A stretch of 64,000 nucleotides of DNA. Origin: Bdellovibrionales bacterium GWA1_52_35. GTDB lineage: Bacteria; Bdellovibrionota; UBA1018. Below are positions 36,963 to 45,772 of this stretch, piece by piece (position 1 is the first letter of the stretch; every line of letters begins with the position of its first letter). The stretch is from contig MEPO01000005.1 of NCBI GenBank assembly GCA_001769805.1, positions 181,866-245,865 of the forward strand, read 5' to 3'. The notes under the pieces were generated by a model. It was given only the letters and a program-made list of their open reading frames with translations, made no database searches and was not told the origin of the DNA. The translations under genes and the position numbers were made by a program.

Positions 36963-38396
36963 CTATTCAGACTGAACCGAATTTGCTTTAAGAACTGGCA
37001 CCCGGCGGGCAGTTTCGGTGCTCTCGTCATCAGCAAACTGAACTGGTACCACGGTGGATTCAGGCTCGAAGCTTATGACGACTGGAAAAGTCTGAATTCC
37101 GGAATCGATACTTTCGAAATACTTTTCTACGAGCCACATCTCCCGAGCAGGGTAACCCCACGGGTTGCCAGGAGCGGGACTTGTACAAAACCGACGATCA
37201 TCCCACGGCGAAAGGCCGTTTTGAAGTTCCCATTCAGCGCACTCGTTGCACTTCTGCCGATTGTAGGATTGGCTCGCATCACACCTTTGTTCTCCACATG
37301 AACGGGAAAACCCGGGATAGCCTTGGTCTTTCCAGTAAACTTGGGGGCTTTTCCAATGAAACATCATTGTTTTTCGATCGCCACAAACAGCTACACAATC
37401 TTTTACGACTTTTGTCGGTTGCAAAACTTGCGGAACATACCCGCCTGAAAGCAATTTTTCGATTCCGGGCCCGCGTGAGTATAAACCAATATGCCTGGTC
37501 TCCCCTGGCTCCATCGTAATTTCGAAAGTGCCTGTTAATAACCGCTCGTTTAAGTATTCCAAGAAATTCGCACTCAGTGCTGAAGAAATCGGCAGCATAT
37601 AGAACTCAGAACTCAATTCCTCATCCCAGTCCTTCTTTGTAGTCGTATAGCCACACCATCCTTGATTGACAGCTATCTGATGAAACTTGGTCGAAAGTCG
37701 CCCTAGTGGAGCGATTGGGATAGCCGCTGTGATACTGGATGCCGACAAATTCCTCACGGTCACCACTTGAATGAGGTCAAGCTTCACGTTAACCGAAATC
37801 AGCTTTTCGACAGATTTCGGCAACTTTCCTCCATTCGCTAGAAATTCGAGGCGAGTCTTTTGCTTCACCTCTAGCTTCGATGGCGGCGTACGCAAAGTAA
37901 GCCGATAAGAATAGACCTTCTCGCCACCTGTTCTCGCCTCTACGGTCAATTCAGCAATGGATTCTTCATTTTCTAGCAAGACCCGGTTCAATCCGCGAAT
38001 ATCCAAACCCAGAGTGTTTCCCCGATTTGTCTCGCCCACATGCTTAGAAAGCCCAACATCCAATGCGACTGACTGCCCGGTCCCGGACCCATAACGAAGA
38101 CTCGCCGTAACCTCGTCCATGTCTCCACCCCAATCATTCGAAACAGGAAGATACAACTTAAGAGTGCCTGGCACTTTTTGCGGCAAGGTAATGGGTCGCT
38201 CGCAACTGTAATGAAGTCCATCCTTTGAGTTCAACTGCCTTTCTACATCTGCGAGTTTGCCCGAGCCCTCCTTGCCATTGGACCAGGAGACTTGCATCGA
38301 CGCTGATATGAGTGACGGCTCTGCGGGGTCTCCTTTCGGCGACTCTCTGAATGCGCAGGCTGAAAATAGTAATAGGCAGGCGACTATAATTCTCAT
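36963..38396 (-). CDS. Large Cys-rich predicted lipoprotein of the transfer operon
   Basis: 477 residues, no family recognised. A lipobox (LLLFSAC, Cys near residue 14) marks it as a lipoprotein. The first ~290 residues are beta-rich like Ig or jelly-roll domains (TLKLYLPVSNDWGGDMDEVT). The C-terminal ~150 residues have about a dozen cysteines in pairs (CVAVCGD, SCGEQRCDAS, KCNECAEW, FCTSPAPG), suggesting disulfide bonds outside the inner membrane. It starts inside the coupling-protein stop (overlap of four bases), so it is produced with the transfer genes. It may be a mating-pair or surface-exclusion protein, but this is unproved. Confidence 0.6.
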   Translation of the reverse strand: MRIIVACLLLFSACAFRESPKGDPAEPSLISASMQVSWSNGKEGSGKLADVERQLNSKDGLHYSCERPITLPQKVPGTLKLYLPVSNDWGGDMDEVTASLRYGSGTGQSVALDVGLSKHVGETNRGNTLGLDIRGLNRVLLENEESIAELTVEARTGGEKVYSYRLTLRTPPSKLEVKQKTRLEFLANGGKLPKSVEKLISVNVKLDLIQVVTVRNLSASSITAAIPIAPLGRLSTKFHQIAVNQGWCGYTTTKKDWDEELSSEFYMLPISSALSANFLEYLNERLLTGTFEITMEPGETRHIGLYSRGPGIEKLLSGGYVPQVLQPTKVVKDCVAVCGDRKTMMFHWKSPQVYWKDQGYPGFSRSCGEQRCDASQSYNRQKCNECAEWELQNGLSPWDDRRFCTSPAPGNPWGYPAREMWLVEKYFESIDSGIQTFPVVISFEPESTVVPVQFADDESTETARRVPVLKANSVQSE

Positions 38397-39865
38397 GGAC
38401 TCACCTCTTCGTTTTTCGATTTTACTGATTGAACGTGTTCGTTAATTTGTTTGTAAGGAGTGCTTCTTTTTAGTGAAGCCTTCCGTGTAGCCAATCCTGG
38501 AAGCGGCCCCCATAACTGAGGGAGCTTCGCGGTTGGAATCTGAAATCGCCCTGGACCCGGTACTAGGAATTTTTCCAACTTGCGGCCCGTTTTAAGACTA
38601 AAAACGCACTCTCCCACTCCAAGGTCCTTGATCGTGTCTGGTCCGATACGGAATTCCTGCACTTCGCGATTAGAAGACATTCCCGTCTGCGCGCCGTCTT
38701 TGGTCTGAAATGTCCCTTTGATCACTCGACTAGTCCCAAAGAAACGCGCCCAAGTCTCGGCATCATCAGGATCATCCTGCCTGAATATGAAGCGGACGTT
38801 GGTGTTACCCATGATCTGCCCTGCAAATGTGTCACTGATTAGCTTAAGATCCGAAAGCGTTTGGTGAGCCATGTGAATCATGAATCCACTGGAACGCCCT
38901 TTGTTAAGGAACGTCGCGAATGCCTGGCTCGCAAAGGCATCGAATTCATCCACATAAATAGAGAACGGTGTAGCGTTGCGAATATTGGGGTAAAGCTTGC
39001 GCATACCCGAGAGCAGCATCACTTCTTGAAGTATGAGCCGCCCAATGCGCTGGCTCTCGGTCGTTTTCGCCTCCGTCGGAAGGTCTACAAATAGAATTTC
39101 GTTCTTGCGGGTAATATCGAGAAGTGAAATCTCCCCCTTACCCGCCCGAGTGCTCTGGTCAGTTCCGAAAATCGGAGCCCAGTCACTCAGGGCCAAATTG
39201 TAGAGATCGAAATACAATCCCTTGATCGTCTCTTCGCCTGATGCTTTTGCGGCTTGCTCAAGTTCATGAACAAGATCTAGCAATGTGAAGCTACCGGATT
39301 TTCGCAAAGCGAGATTATCGAAAGCCCGGCGCAACGCGAGTTCACATGCTTTGGCATAGAATGGGTTGTCGTATACTGCGGAGTTCAGAAACTTACTCTG
39401 TAACTCTGACGCATTCCCCAGTCGGCAGGGATTCCAGATTGCACTTTCCTCAATATGAGCCGCCGAGAGAAGATGTAGATCACTTGCGCGTCCGATAGTC
39501 CCTACGAAGTGACGGATCCGACCATAGAGCTCGCGATCGCCCTTCGGATCAATAACGATCGCTCCATGTCCGCGTGCAAGATCATGAAACAGAAGTTGCT
39601 CGATCAGAACCGTTTTACCCGACCCGGTGGCCCCAACGATATGGGTATGCCTGAGTCTAGCCTCGTCTGGAATGATCAATGCCCCAAGCTGAATTGCATT
39701 CTCGGGACGCGTGACAAAGATACTCTTAAATTTTTTCCACCCCAGAGAGATGACAACAGGAGCAATCTTAGAGAGAAAGACTCCTCCGAACCCCAGGACA
39801 GTCACACTACCCAATAGCAATTGCTCTCGGGTGAGGCCCATATACTGAAATGCTGCGTTCCTCAT
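38393..39865 (-). CDS. VirD4/TraD-like type IV coupling protein
   Basis: 490 residues. Two hydrophobic N-terminal segments (residues ~14-33 and nearby) are followed by the ATPase domain with Walker A GATGSGKTVLIEQLL and VIDPKGDRELYGRI, Walker B-like PFSIYVDEFDAFASQAF and the MAHQTLSDL sensor-like loop. Coupling proteins bring the relaxosome to the secretion channel and use ATP to pump DNA. It overlaps the replication-relaxation gene by one base (TAATG). Confidence 0.85.
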   Translation of the reverse strand: MRNAAFQYMGLTREQLLLGSVTVLGFGGVFLSKIAPVVISLGWKKFKSIFVTRPENAIQLGALIIPDEARLRHTHIVGATGSGKTVLIEQLLFHDLARGHGAIVIDPKGDRELYGRIRHFVGTIGRASDLHLLSAAHIEESAIWNPCRLGNASELQSKFLNSAVYDNPFYAKACELALRRAFDNLALRKSGSFTLLDLVHELEQAAKASGEETIKGLYFDLYNLALSDWAPIFGTDQSTRAGKGEISLLDITRKNEILFVDLPTEAKTTESQRIGRLILQEVMLLSGMRKLYPNIRNATPFSIYVDEFDAFASQAFATFLNKGRSSGFMIHMAHQTLSDLKLISDTFAGQIMGNTNVRFIFRQDDPDDAETWARFFGTSRVIKGTFQTKDGAQTGMSSNREVQEFRIGPDTIKDLGVGECVFSLKTGRKLEKFLVPGPGRFQIPTAKLPQLWGPLPGLATRKASLKRSTPYKQINEHVQSVKSKNEEVSP

Positions 39866-40614
39866 TACAGAGTCCTCACAGAGAAGAGGTCAATCGGTTC
39901 GCCCGGCGTCCAGACGACCGGAGTTCCGGCTTTTAGGTCATTCCAAAGTACAAGGCCAAAAGCCACATCCGTGGGACCTTCTCTGAGATAGGATTTTAGG
40001 ATGCTGAACATCTTGGGTGAGTCCACGACATAAAGGACCATCAGCACATCAATCTTCCGCCAGCGATCAAGGAGGCCCATGAACCGGGTCTTCCCCTTGG
40101 GCGTTCTCTCCACCTCAATGGCGATTCTCTTCCCGCTTGAGAAGACTACGATTCCGTCTGGGACTTCGATGAAATCCTGCTTCTTGAGGGCGCCCTCCGG
40201 AATCCACTTGCCGTCCCAAAGCTTCATCAGGCGCTGCCGCACCGATAATAGAAGAACATCGTGTTCGAACGTTGCAAGACTGAGGGCCTCTTTCTGCCGG
40301 ACCGGCATGGGATCCAAATGCTGAACATACTTTTCGCCCTGTTTAGTCAGGCGCAAAACTTTGCGCTGTCCTAGTGCGGCATTCGACTCACAGGAGATCA
40401 GTCCTAGTCCCCGGAGGTCCCGGATTCTATTCCAACCACTTTGATATGTTTTCCCCTCAAAGAACCCATCCGCTACATGCTCAAACAGTAAAAAGTTGTG
40501 CTCATAGCAGCACTTCAAGAGTTCTTCATCTCGGCTATTGATTGTCCGCATTGGCCCTTTCCCGGTACCCGTTCCCGATCCCGTACCCGATCCCGTACCC
40601 GTTCCCGATCCCAT
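39865..40614 (-). CDS. Replication-relaxation family protein
   Basis: 249 residues from the first start. A Gly-Thr/Gly-Ser repeat region (residues 3-20) is encoded by a hexanucleotide-type repeat; a start at 40551 (MRTINSRDEELL) with a better ribosome site would omit it. The winged-helix part (residues ~25-110, FEHVADGFFEGKTYQSGWNRIRDLRGLGLI) and the central nuclease-like strands resemble replication-relaxation (MobC-like) proteins of conjugative plasmids. EVERTPKGKTR might be part of a PD-(D/E)XK-like core. It could substitute for a relaxase or act as its accessory. Context with the coupling protein supports a transfer role. Confidence 0.65.
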   Translation of the reverse strand: MGSGTGTGSGTGSGTGTGKGPMRTINSRDEELLKCCYEHNFLLFEHVADGFFEGKTYQSGWNRIRDLRGLGLISCESNAALGQRKVLRLTKQGEKYVQHLDPMPVRQKEALSLATFEHDVLLLSVRQRLMKLWDGKWIPEGALKKQDFIEVPDGIVVFSSGKRIAIEVERTPKGKTRFMGLLDRWRKIDVLMVLYVVDSPKMFSILKSYLREGPTDVAFGLVLWNDLKAGTPVVWTPGEPIDLFSVRTL

Positions 40615-40616
40615 TC
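40560..40616. repeat. Tandem CCCGTA/CCCGTT/CCCGAT hexamer repeat
   Basis: A run of about nine hexamers of the form CCCG(T/A)(A/T/C)-like units (for example CCCGTTCCCGATCCCGTACC) lies at the 5' end of the replication-relaxation frame. Read on the minus strand it gives GT/GS dipeptides. Such repeats are slippage-prone and might vary the length of the N-terminus or be a cis site of the transfer region. Confidence 0.6.
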
Positions 40617-40681
40617 ACCCACCCAACCCCGATCCCGCCCCCACCGTGCATGTGTTGGTTTTCCCCCTCAGTTCTGTTCTT

Positions 40682-40742
40682 CCTTCTCACTCCCGACCCC
40701 GTCCCCAGTGTCGTTGTGGGGGCGGGGTCGGGAGTGAGAAGG
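40682..40742. promoter_or_regulatory. 25-bp inverted repeat beside the replication-relaxation gene (oriT candidate)
   Basis: Perfect 20-base arms (starting CCTTCTCACTCCCGACCC at 40682) plus five further pairs enclose an 11-base loop AGTGTCGTTGT. It lies in the ~250-base gap between the lipoprotein gene stop (40861) and the replication-relaxation start. No T-run follows on either strand, so it is a poor terminator. A large dyad next to a mobilisation gene is a common oriT feature; no nick motif was recognised. Confidence 0.5.
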
Positions 40743-40860
40743 CCCTGTCGTGTTTTGTAAGTGCGGAAAACCGCTGATGAATGCACGGTGCAGGGGTTTA
40801 AAAGGGGGTTTAACGCATTAAACTTAGCGATGAACCCCGTTTGTACGTTTTTCCCTACTT

Positions 40861-41352
40861 TCATTTGCCACCTCCGGCAATTGGAGTGGCCGAGAATTCA
40901 GCTGGGCGCTTGATTCGGTAAACCTTGTGCGGCTCACGCAAGGTCCCGTCCTCACCGATAGTTGCAGCCTCCATGTACTCTTCGACGATCACCGGCTGGA
41001 TTCGTGCCTTCACAAAATCCGGAATCTGGGCCGGAACCGGCAGCATTAATTCCCGACTACCATCGCCTTGTTTTGGCGTGCTGATCTGAGCGCTTTTCGG
41101 TTCCGGCTTCTCAGATCTGTCGCCGGTCAGAATCCCTACAAGCCCCCCAACCAGGGCTCCGGTTAACCCAAAGACCAGGGCATTAAGCCCACGGCTCTCA
41201 TCGTTTGGAGATAGCAGAGCGCCTCCAGCGGCTCCGGCCGCAGCACCGCCTAATGCCAAGTCGTAAGTCCGGTTTGATCCGATTGTGGCGCAGGCAGGCG
41301 TCAGGCTGACAATTAGAACGAGACAAATGGTGGAACGAAGTTTTGTCCTCAA
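40861..41352 (-). CDS. Glycine-zipper lipoprotein of the transfer operon
   Basis: 163 residues with a lipobox (SLTPAC, Cys near residue 21) and a glycine-zipper membrane-like segment (ALGGAAAGAAGGALL and LVFGLTGALVGGLVGILTG). The C-terminal part is soluble. Lipoproteins with glycine zippers occur as VirB7-like or entry-exclusion proteins. It overlaps the VirB10-like gene by four bases. The exact role is uncertain. Confidence 0.6.
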   Translation of the reverse strand: MRTKLRSTICLVLIVSLTPACATIGSNRTYDLALGGAAAGAAGGALLSPNDESRGLNALVFGLTGALVGGLVGILTGDRSEKPEPKSAQISTPKQGDGSRELMLPVPAQIPDFVKARIQPVIVEEYMEAATIGEDGTLREPHKVYRIKRPAEFSATPIAGGGK

Positions 41353-42119
41353 AACCTGACCTCCTCGTTGAAATAGAGACCGACCTGCGTTCCCGTCTCA
41401 ACAATGAGGACGGGCTTTTCTTTGGTTGCTTCATCGATCAGGCGTTTTGACTGATCAGCAGCACTCTGGGCGAGCCCCTGAAGAACTGCGTTCTTCCCGG
41501 TTCGTTCCGTCTGGGTGAATCCAAACGGTGTCATCGCTTCGCTCTGCTGGGAGGCAGCCAGTCCTGACACAAAGCTGCCTGCCATTGCTCCAGCCACAGC
41601 CAGCGCTTTCCCGCTGACCACCTGAGCTGCCAATCCAAAAGCGCCATCGCTATCCATTGCGACTGCCTCGACAGGAATTACTTTTCCCGAGCGAAGCACA
41701 AGTCGTTCACAGTTGATGAGCAACCGTCCGGGGCTACTCGAAATAGCAGCCTTCCCAAGCACGGATAATCCTGAAAAGATTCCCTGATCGTAGGCCAGCT
41801 CTATAATTGCAGGAGATCCATCGCCTGCAACCACCAGGCGATTGGTGATCTTTCCTATGATCACCCGCCCTGCTTGGGCTTGCAGGATCTTTGGTGCTGC
41901 ATAGATCTGGAGAATCTTCCCGCCTGATTCCCTAGCCTCGTCATCCATTCCTTTACGGGACGGGTTCCTGCCTGAAACAAAGCCGAGCTTTGCCATTTTC
42001 GTATCAATGGCTCCACTCCGCTCTCTGATTTCATTCAACTGCCTTTCGTATTGATCCGCAGCATGAGCCTGATTTGAAAGCAGAACCACGATCATCCAAA
42101 TACGAGATACTCGACTCAT
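41349..42119 (-). CDS. VirB10/TrbI-like conjugation protein
   Basis: 256 residues: a signal peptide or N-terminal membrane segment (SRIWMIVVLLSNQAHA), then a beta-barrel domain like the VirB10/TrbI/TraB C-terminus (GKAAISSSPGRLLINCERLVLRSGKVIPVEAVAMDSDGAFGL), with an antenna-like hydrophobic helix (GSFVSGLAAS region) and a terminal GTQVGLYFNEEV strand. VirB10 spans inner and outer membranes and senses ATP energy. It lacks the long proline-rich N-region. Overlaps the upstream gene by four bases. Confidence 0.72.
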   Translation of the reverse strand: MSRVSRIWMIVVLLSNQAHAADQYERQLNEIRERSGAIDTKMAKLGFVSGRNPSRKGMDDEARESGGKILQIYAAPKILQAQAGRVIIGKITNRLVVAGDGSPAIIELAYDQGIFSGLSVLGKAAISSSPGRLLINCERLVLRSGKVIPVEAVAMDSDGAFGLAAQVVSGKALAVAGAMAGSFVSGLAASQQSEAMTPFGFTQTERTGKNAVLQGLAQSAADQSKRLIDEATKEKPVLIVETGTQVGLYFNEEVRF

Positions 42120-42469
42120 TGAGCACCTCCCTCTGGATCGGGAGCAAAATGAACCTCAAGGTCATCTCGTTTGATTCGTCCACGCTCTACACCTTCCACT
42201 TCTACGATCCGATGAGAACTCCCGCTTCCCGTAATCACGATGAGATTGCTTCTGCCCGTCTTTTTAGGTTTTAACAGTAAGCCGCATCCCATCTCGCGGG
42301 GGATCGCCTCAACCTGCGCGAGCGCTGGATTACCCAGTGCAGAACTCTTTAAACTACCTACACATTCAATTCGGGTCACAAATCCCAGATAAAGCCTGAC
42401 CGGAGGCGTTTCTGAGCCCAAGGCAGACAGGCCTGACAAGAATGCGGAGAATGCGTAAAGGACTCTCAT
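42116..42469 (-). CDS. Exported protein with secretin-type N-terminal domain
   Basis: 117 residues from the ATG at 42469, which shares an ATGA with the VirB6-like stop; the longer frame from 42724 is not real. A signal peptide (VLYAFSAFLSGLSALG) precedes a beta domain of the kind found at the N-terminus of pilus/type II secretins and TraK/VirB9 (LYLGFVTRIECVGSLKSSAL, then LKPKKTGRSNLIVITGSGSS). It is the likely outer-ring partner of the VirB10-like protein. I have moderate confidence in the fold assignment. Confidence 0.6.
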   Translation of the reverse strand: MRVLYAFSAFLSGLSALGSETPPVRLYLGFVTRIECVGSLKSSALGNPALAQVEAIPREMGCGLLLKPKKTGRSNLIVITGSGSSHRIVEVEGVERGRIKRDDLEVHFAPDPEGGAQ

Positions 42470-43269
42470 ACAGGTGCCTTCGATACATATCGGGCAGCTT
42501 TCAGCACCCATCCACGTCCGAGCGCATATGCTCCACCGGATCCACCAGCATCGCCATTCATAGAACCACTCACAATCCGGTGAGTAAGCCCGGGCACCAT
42601 TAGGACCAGTACGACTGCCACGAGTTCGACGGCCACAATCGGGACACCAAAGCCATCCACGCCTATTTGCTCTTGCGCAACAACTCCGGTCACAACATGA
42701 ATCAATTTCAAAACAACGCCCCAAAGGGCGATTTCAAAAGAATAAGCAATCGTGTTTTTAAGTAATCCCGGCAAAGCGGGATAAAGGCCTGCTACAATTG
42801 GAAACAAAAACGCTACCACCTGCAGAAACACCGACCGTGCTGCGGTCAGAAGATAGGTCACAAGAAGAAACATATAATCGATGATCTGGCTCAGAATGCC
42901 CCAGACGCCGAGTCGCCAAATCTGCTCCAGACTGGATGGAATATTGATTACCGTACTTGAACCATTCGGATTCGGTGCTTGAGCCGCTGTAGCAAGATTT
43001 CCAAGCACCATATCCTTCAGGCCTTGTGGGTTCCCAATCTTAGGAATGAGCTCAGCAAGTGAATTACACAGCTCGACAATTCCGATCAAACATGGCTTAA
43101 AGTAAAGGAGCGCAAGGAATCCGATAGCAAAACTCTCGAAGGACTCCAGAAACCCCTCGCCTTCTCGAATAGCCTTTAAAATGGAAATTCCAAACGATCC
43201 GATCAAAAGGCTTCGACCCACGGGAATTAAAATGTCGGAATTTATTAAGATCAACGGGGCAGTGCTCAT
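42466..43269 (-). CDS. TrbL/VirB6-like polytopic membrane protein
   Basis: 267 residues with about six membrane segments (for example FAIGFLALLYFKPCLIGIVEL, YMFLLVTYLLTAARSVFLQVVAFLFPIVAGLYPALPGLL, VAVELVAVVLVLMVPGLTHRI). The Gly/Ser-rich C-terminal tail is typical of TrbL/VirB6 channels. It follows the VirB5-like gene with a four-base overlap. Assignment is by topology and place in the operon. Confidence 0.7.
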   Translation of the reverse strand: MSTAPLILINSDILIPVGRSLLIGSFGISILKAIREGEGFLESFESFAIGFLALLYFKPCLIGIVELCNSLAELIPKIGNPQGLKDMVLGNLATAAQAPNPNGSSTVINIPSSLEQIWRLGVWGILSQIIDYMFLLVTYLLTAARSVFLQVVAFLFPIVAGLYPALPGLLKNTIAYSFEIALWGVVLKLIHVVTGVVAQEQIGVDGFGVPIVAVELVAVVLVLMVPGLTHRIVSGSMNGDAGGSGGAYALGRGWVLKAARYVSKAPV

Positions 43270-43946
43270 AGGCCGCCCCCGCGCTTACTTTGGGTCAGCT
43301 GTCCCGAAAAATAGGCGCGTCTTGCTGTGAGTGCGTATTGATCGCGCTCCATTTGTGTCTTCTGTAATTCGAGCTGCATCGCCTGTAACTGCGCAATATG
43401 AGCCAGTGTTTGTAGTGCAACTCCTTGGCTCAGCATCTGTGCGGCGCCACTTGCAGCAGTGATCTGAGCCGCCCGGCCGGGAGTCGCAGTTTTTGATTCA
43501 ACTGCAAGGTCAGATCCCGCTGCGATCATCTCCTGCCCCATCGAATAGGCGGTCTGACTCTGAACTGATCCTTGGGCAACAGCCTGATCCGATAATGTGA
43601 GTTTTAATGCCACCACCTCCTCGGTGCGGGCATGAATTTCCTTCACATCCTCGATTTGTCTCGTGAGATCAGAAATGCGCGACACGGCGGTGGGGTCCAA
43701 GCCCTTGGCTCTTTCTATAATCGCTTGAATTGCCTCTATCTGCCGAACGCCGGTTTCTATTCCGTCGTTCAACTTAATCAGCAAGTCGCGCTGATCTTTA
43801 GCAACTCCTACCACGTCAGCAAGCCTTTCGAGTTCTATTGCTTGCCCACCCACTAGTTTCAGTAACGCCAGCGTTTCCTCTCCGAAGATTGACGCGTTTG
43901 CCATCGTGCTGGACATTAGTGCGAGAAAAATAATGGTCACTCGCAT
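43266..43946 (-). CDS. TrbJ/VirB5-like exported coiled protein
   Basis: 226 residues: signal peptide (IIFLALMSSTMANA) and a mature alpha-helical coiled protein (ERLADVVGVAKDQRDLLIKL, then QLQAMQLELQKTQMERDQY). TrbJ/VirB5 proteins have this layout and sit at the pilus tip or in the periplasm, contacting recipient cells. Overlaps virB4-like by ten bases. Confidence 0.7.
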   Translation of the reverse strand: MRVTIIFLALMSSTMANASIFGEETLALLKLVGGQAIELERLADVVGVAKDQRDLLIKLNDGIETGVRQIEAIQAIIERAKGLDPTAVSRISDLTRQIEDVKEIHARTEEVVALKLTLSDQAVAQGSVQSQTAYSMGQEMIAAGSDLAVESKTATPGRAAQITAASGAAQMLSQGVALQTLAHIAQLQAMQLELQKTQMERDQYALTARRAYFSGQLTQSKRGGGL

Positions 43947-45757
43947 ACGAGAGCCCTCTTGATCACTCCCAATTTGGGCGCCGCTTTTGCTTTAGCCTCG
44001 GCAATCAGCTCCGCTCGCAAAGTGTCAGTCCGCAAAAGCTCATGTTCAGCGTCCACTGGAAAGAGCCTGCCTATATCCGAAGAAAACGGAGTTTTGATCA
44101 TGCACTCAGCAAAGCGACCCCGTTCCTGCCTAAGAAACCTGAGCTTTTGTACCTCGACATCGTTTAACCCAAGTATCCCTCTGTACTGAACTGGATCCTC
44201 TCCTTGTCTGAGAAGGACTCGTATTGGAGCATTTTGAAAAATAGCCTGACCACTTTCGTCCGAAAGGAAGTCCGACAGACTCTGCGTTACTGCTATAACT
44301 GCTCCATTGAGTTTTCTGAACTCACGAAACATCCTCTGAACGAGAAGCGGTTCATCGCGCAGAAAATTCCAGCATTCATCCAGTACGAGGTAAACTGGGT
44401 GGGTCGTATCGCGGCCTCTTAAGAACTTCTCGAAGTTCGTCAGTAAAATTCGAGCGGCTTCGCGCTTCTCGGAAATCGGCAAATCCGAAAGCTCTATCCC
44501 AACCACCATCTTGGGATAATTTGTCAGGCGGATCACGCTATCGAGATCCGATTCAATGTCTTTTAAGGACTCCGGTTCGAAATATACGCCGGATGAGGCC
44601 TTCACTAGCTTACGGAAGCTCCGGTTATGGTCGACAAACATGACCGACATCGGAGTTTCTCGCTGAATCATTCGTTTCAGCATGAGTCCTGTAAAAAAGC
44701 TTTTGCCGCTCCCGGAAGCTCCTGCCACCAGCCAATGCAGTGCTTCAAAACGCCCATCCTGCGGATCAAAGTAAAGAGGCAATCCTCGTCGTGTCCTCAA
44801 TACGGGAACACCCGTCCCTATTGGGTCCAGAAAGGACGGGAATAGATCGGTAGCAGATACCGCGCGAACCATCAGTGCCCGGTGATCCCTTTTACGAATT
44901 CCAAGTGCTGACATCAGAGACAACTCAGGCCGTTTTTCGAGACAGAACAGTTCGGGATCCAGCGCCACTCTTTCGTCTGTGACCAAGACCCAAGAACATT
45001 TCAAAACCTTCTCGTCGCCTCTCGAAAGCCCCTGAAGAACTGCCGTGGCTTCGTCGAATGTGATTTCACTATCTACATTGGTAATTCCATTGCTCTTTGC
45101 ATTGGCACGCCTTGAACGTTCAATTTGAGCCTTGGCTTTATATGGATCCAGCCATTCAAAAGTAACAACTAACCAAAATGCCCCGGCAATCCCGGCGAGA
45201 ACTTCCGAGATCCAAAGCGGATCGGTAGTTACCGGAAGCTGATAGAGCGAGTAGACAGGAGATTTTGCGCTCGCCCACGGAGGGATCTTTGCGGATATTT
45301 CGGGCACTGCTTGACGGACCCTCGCGCCCAAACCCGACTTGTCGATTACAAAGACGGTCCGCTCTCCATTCTTGAGTGAAAGGATCTTTTCAGAAAGTGC
45401 CGCTTTGCCGGACACTAGGGCCTGCTCATCTAGGCAATCAGGAGACTGGAGCAGCACTGAGGAAGGCAGAAATTTTAAATCCGGACCAGGCTTCCTGTTC
45501 CGGTCAAACAGCCGTTCAAACCAGAAAACTACAGCCTCTTCCCAGCCAACCCTTGCAAATCGCGTCATCAGCCGAAGGGCGACATACCCGCTGAATGCTA
45601 ATGCGATCGCAAGCAGATTACCTGAATTGCTATTCCCGCCAACAAACTGAATTACAGTCACCAGGGCGGTCAGGCCGATCAGACCTGTCGCGGAGATTCC
45701 AGCGACAAGCCTCTGCCTGAGGAGATTCCTCATTGTAGGCTCAACAAATTTGCGCAT
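43937..45757 (-). CDS. VirB4/TraC-like type IV secretion ATPase
   Basis: 606 residues with two N-terminal membrane segments (residues ~13-60) and the ATPase domain: Walker A GASGSGKSFFTGLMLKRM near residue 350, Walker B PVYLVLDECWNFL, and AVTQSLSDFLSDESGQAIFQNAPIRVLLRQ, a recognised VirB4 stretch. It is shorter than the usual 800-residue VirB4 proteins because the N-terminal domain is reduced. It powers pilus biogenesis and transfer. This is the strongest single marker of a type IV system here. Confidence 0.88.
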   Translation of the reverse strand: MRKFVEPTMRNLLRQRLVAGISATGLIGLTALVTVIQFVGGNSNSGNLLAIALAFSGYVALRLMTRFARVGWEEAVVFWFERLFDRNRKPGPDLKFLPSSVLLQSPDCLDEQALVSGKAALSEKILSLKNGERTVFVIDKSGLGARVRQAVPEISAKIPPWASAKSPVYSLYQLPVTTDPLWISEVLAGIAGAFWLVVTFEWLDPYKAKAQIERSRRANAKSNGITNVDSEITFDEATAVLQGLSRGDEKVLKCSWVLVTDERVALDPELFCLEKRPELSLMSALGIRKRDHRALMVRAVSATDLFPSFLDPIGTGVPVLRTRRGLPLYFDPQDGRFEALHWLVAGASGSGKSFFTGLMLKRMIQRETPMSVMFVDHNRSFRKLVKASSGVYFEPESLKDIESDLDSVIRLTNYPKMVVGIELSDLPISEKREAARILLTNFEKFLRGRDTTHPVYLVLDECWNFLRDEPLLVQRMFREFRKLNGAVIAVTQSLSDFLSDESGQAIFQNAPIRVLLRQGEDPVQYRGILGLNDVEVQKLRFLRQERGRFAECMIKTPFSSDIGRLFPVDAEHELLRTDTLRAELIAEAKAKAAPKLGVIKRALVCE

Positions 45758-45772
45758 ATTCGCTCAGTCCGA

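Noticed and set aside
40535..40864. 109-residue minus-strand frame rich in Gly and Asn
   Set aside because: It spans the large inverted repeat and the hexamer repeat and is a low-complexity shadow of the replication-relaxation start region.
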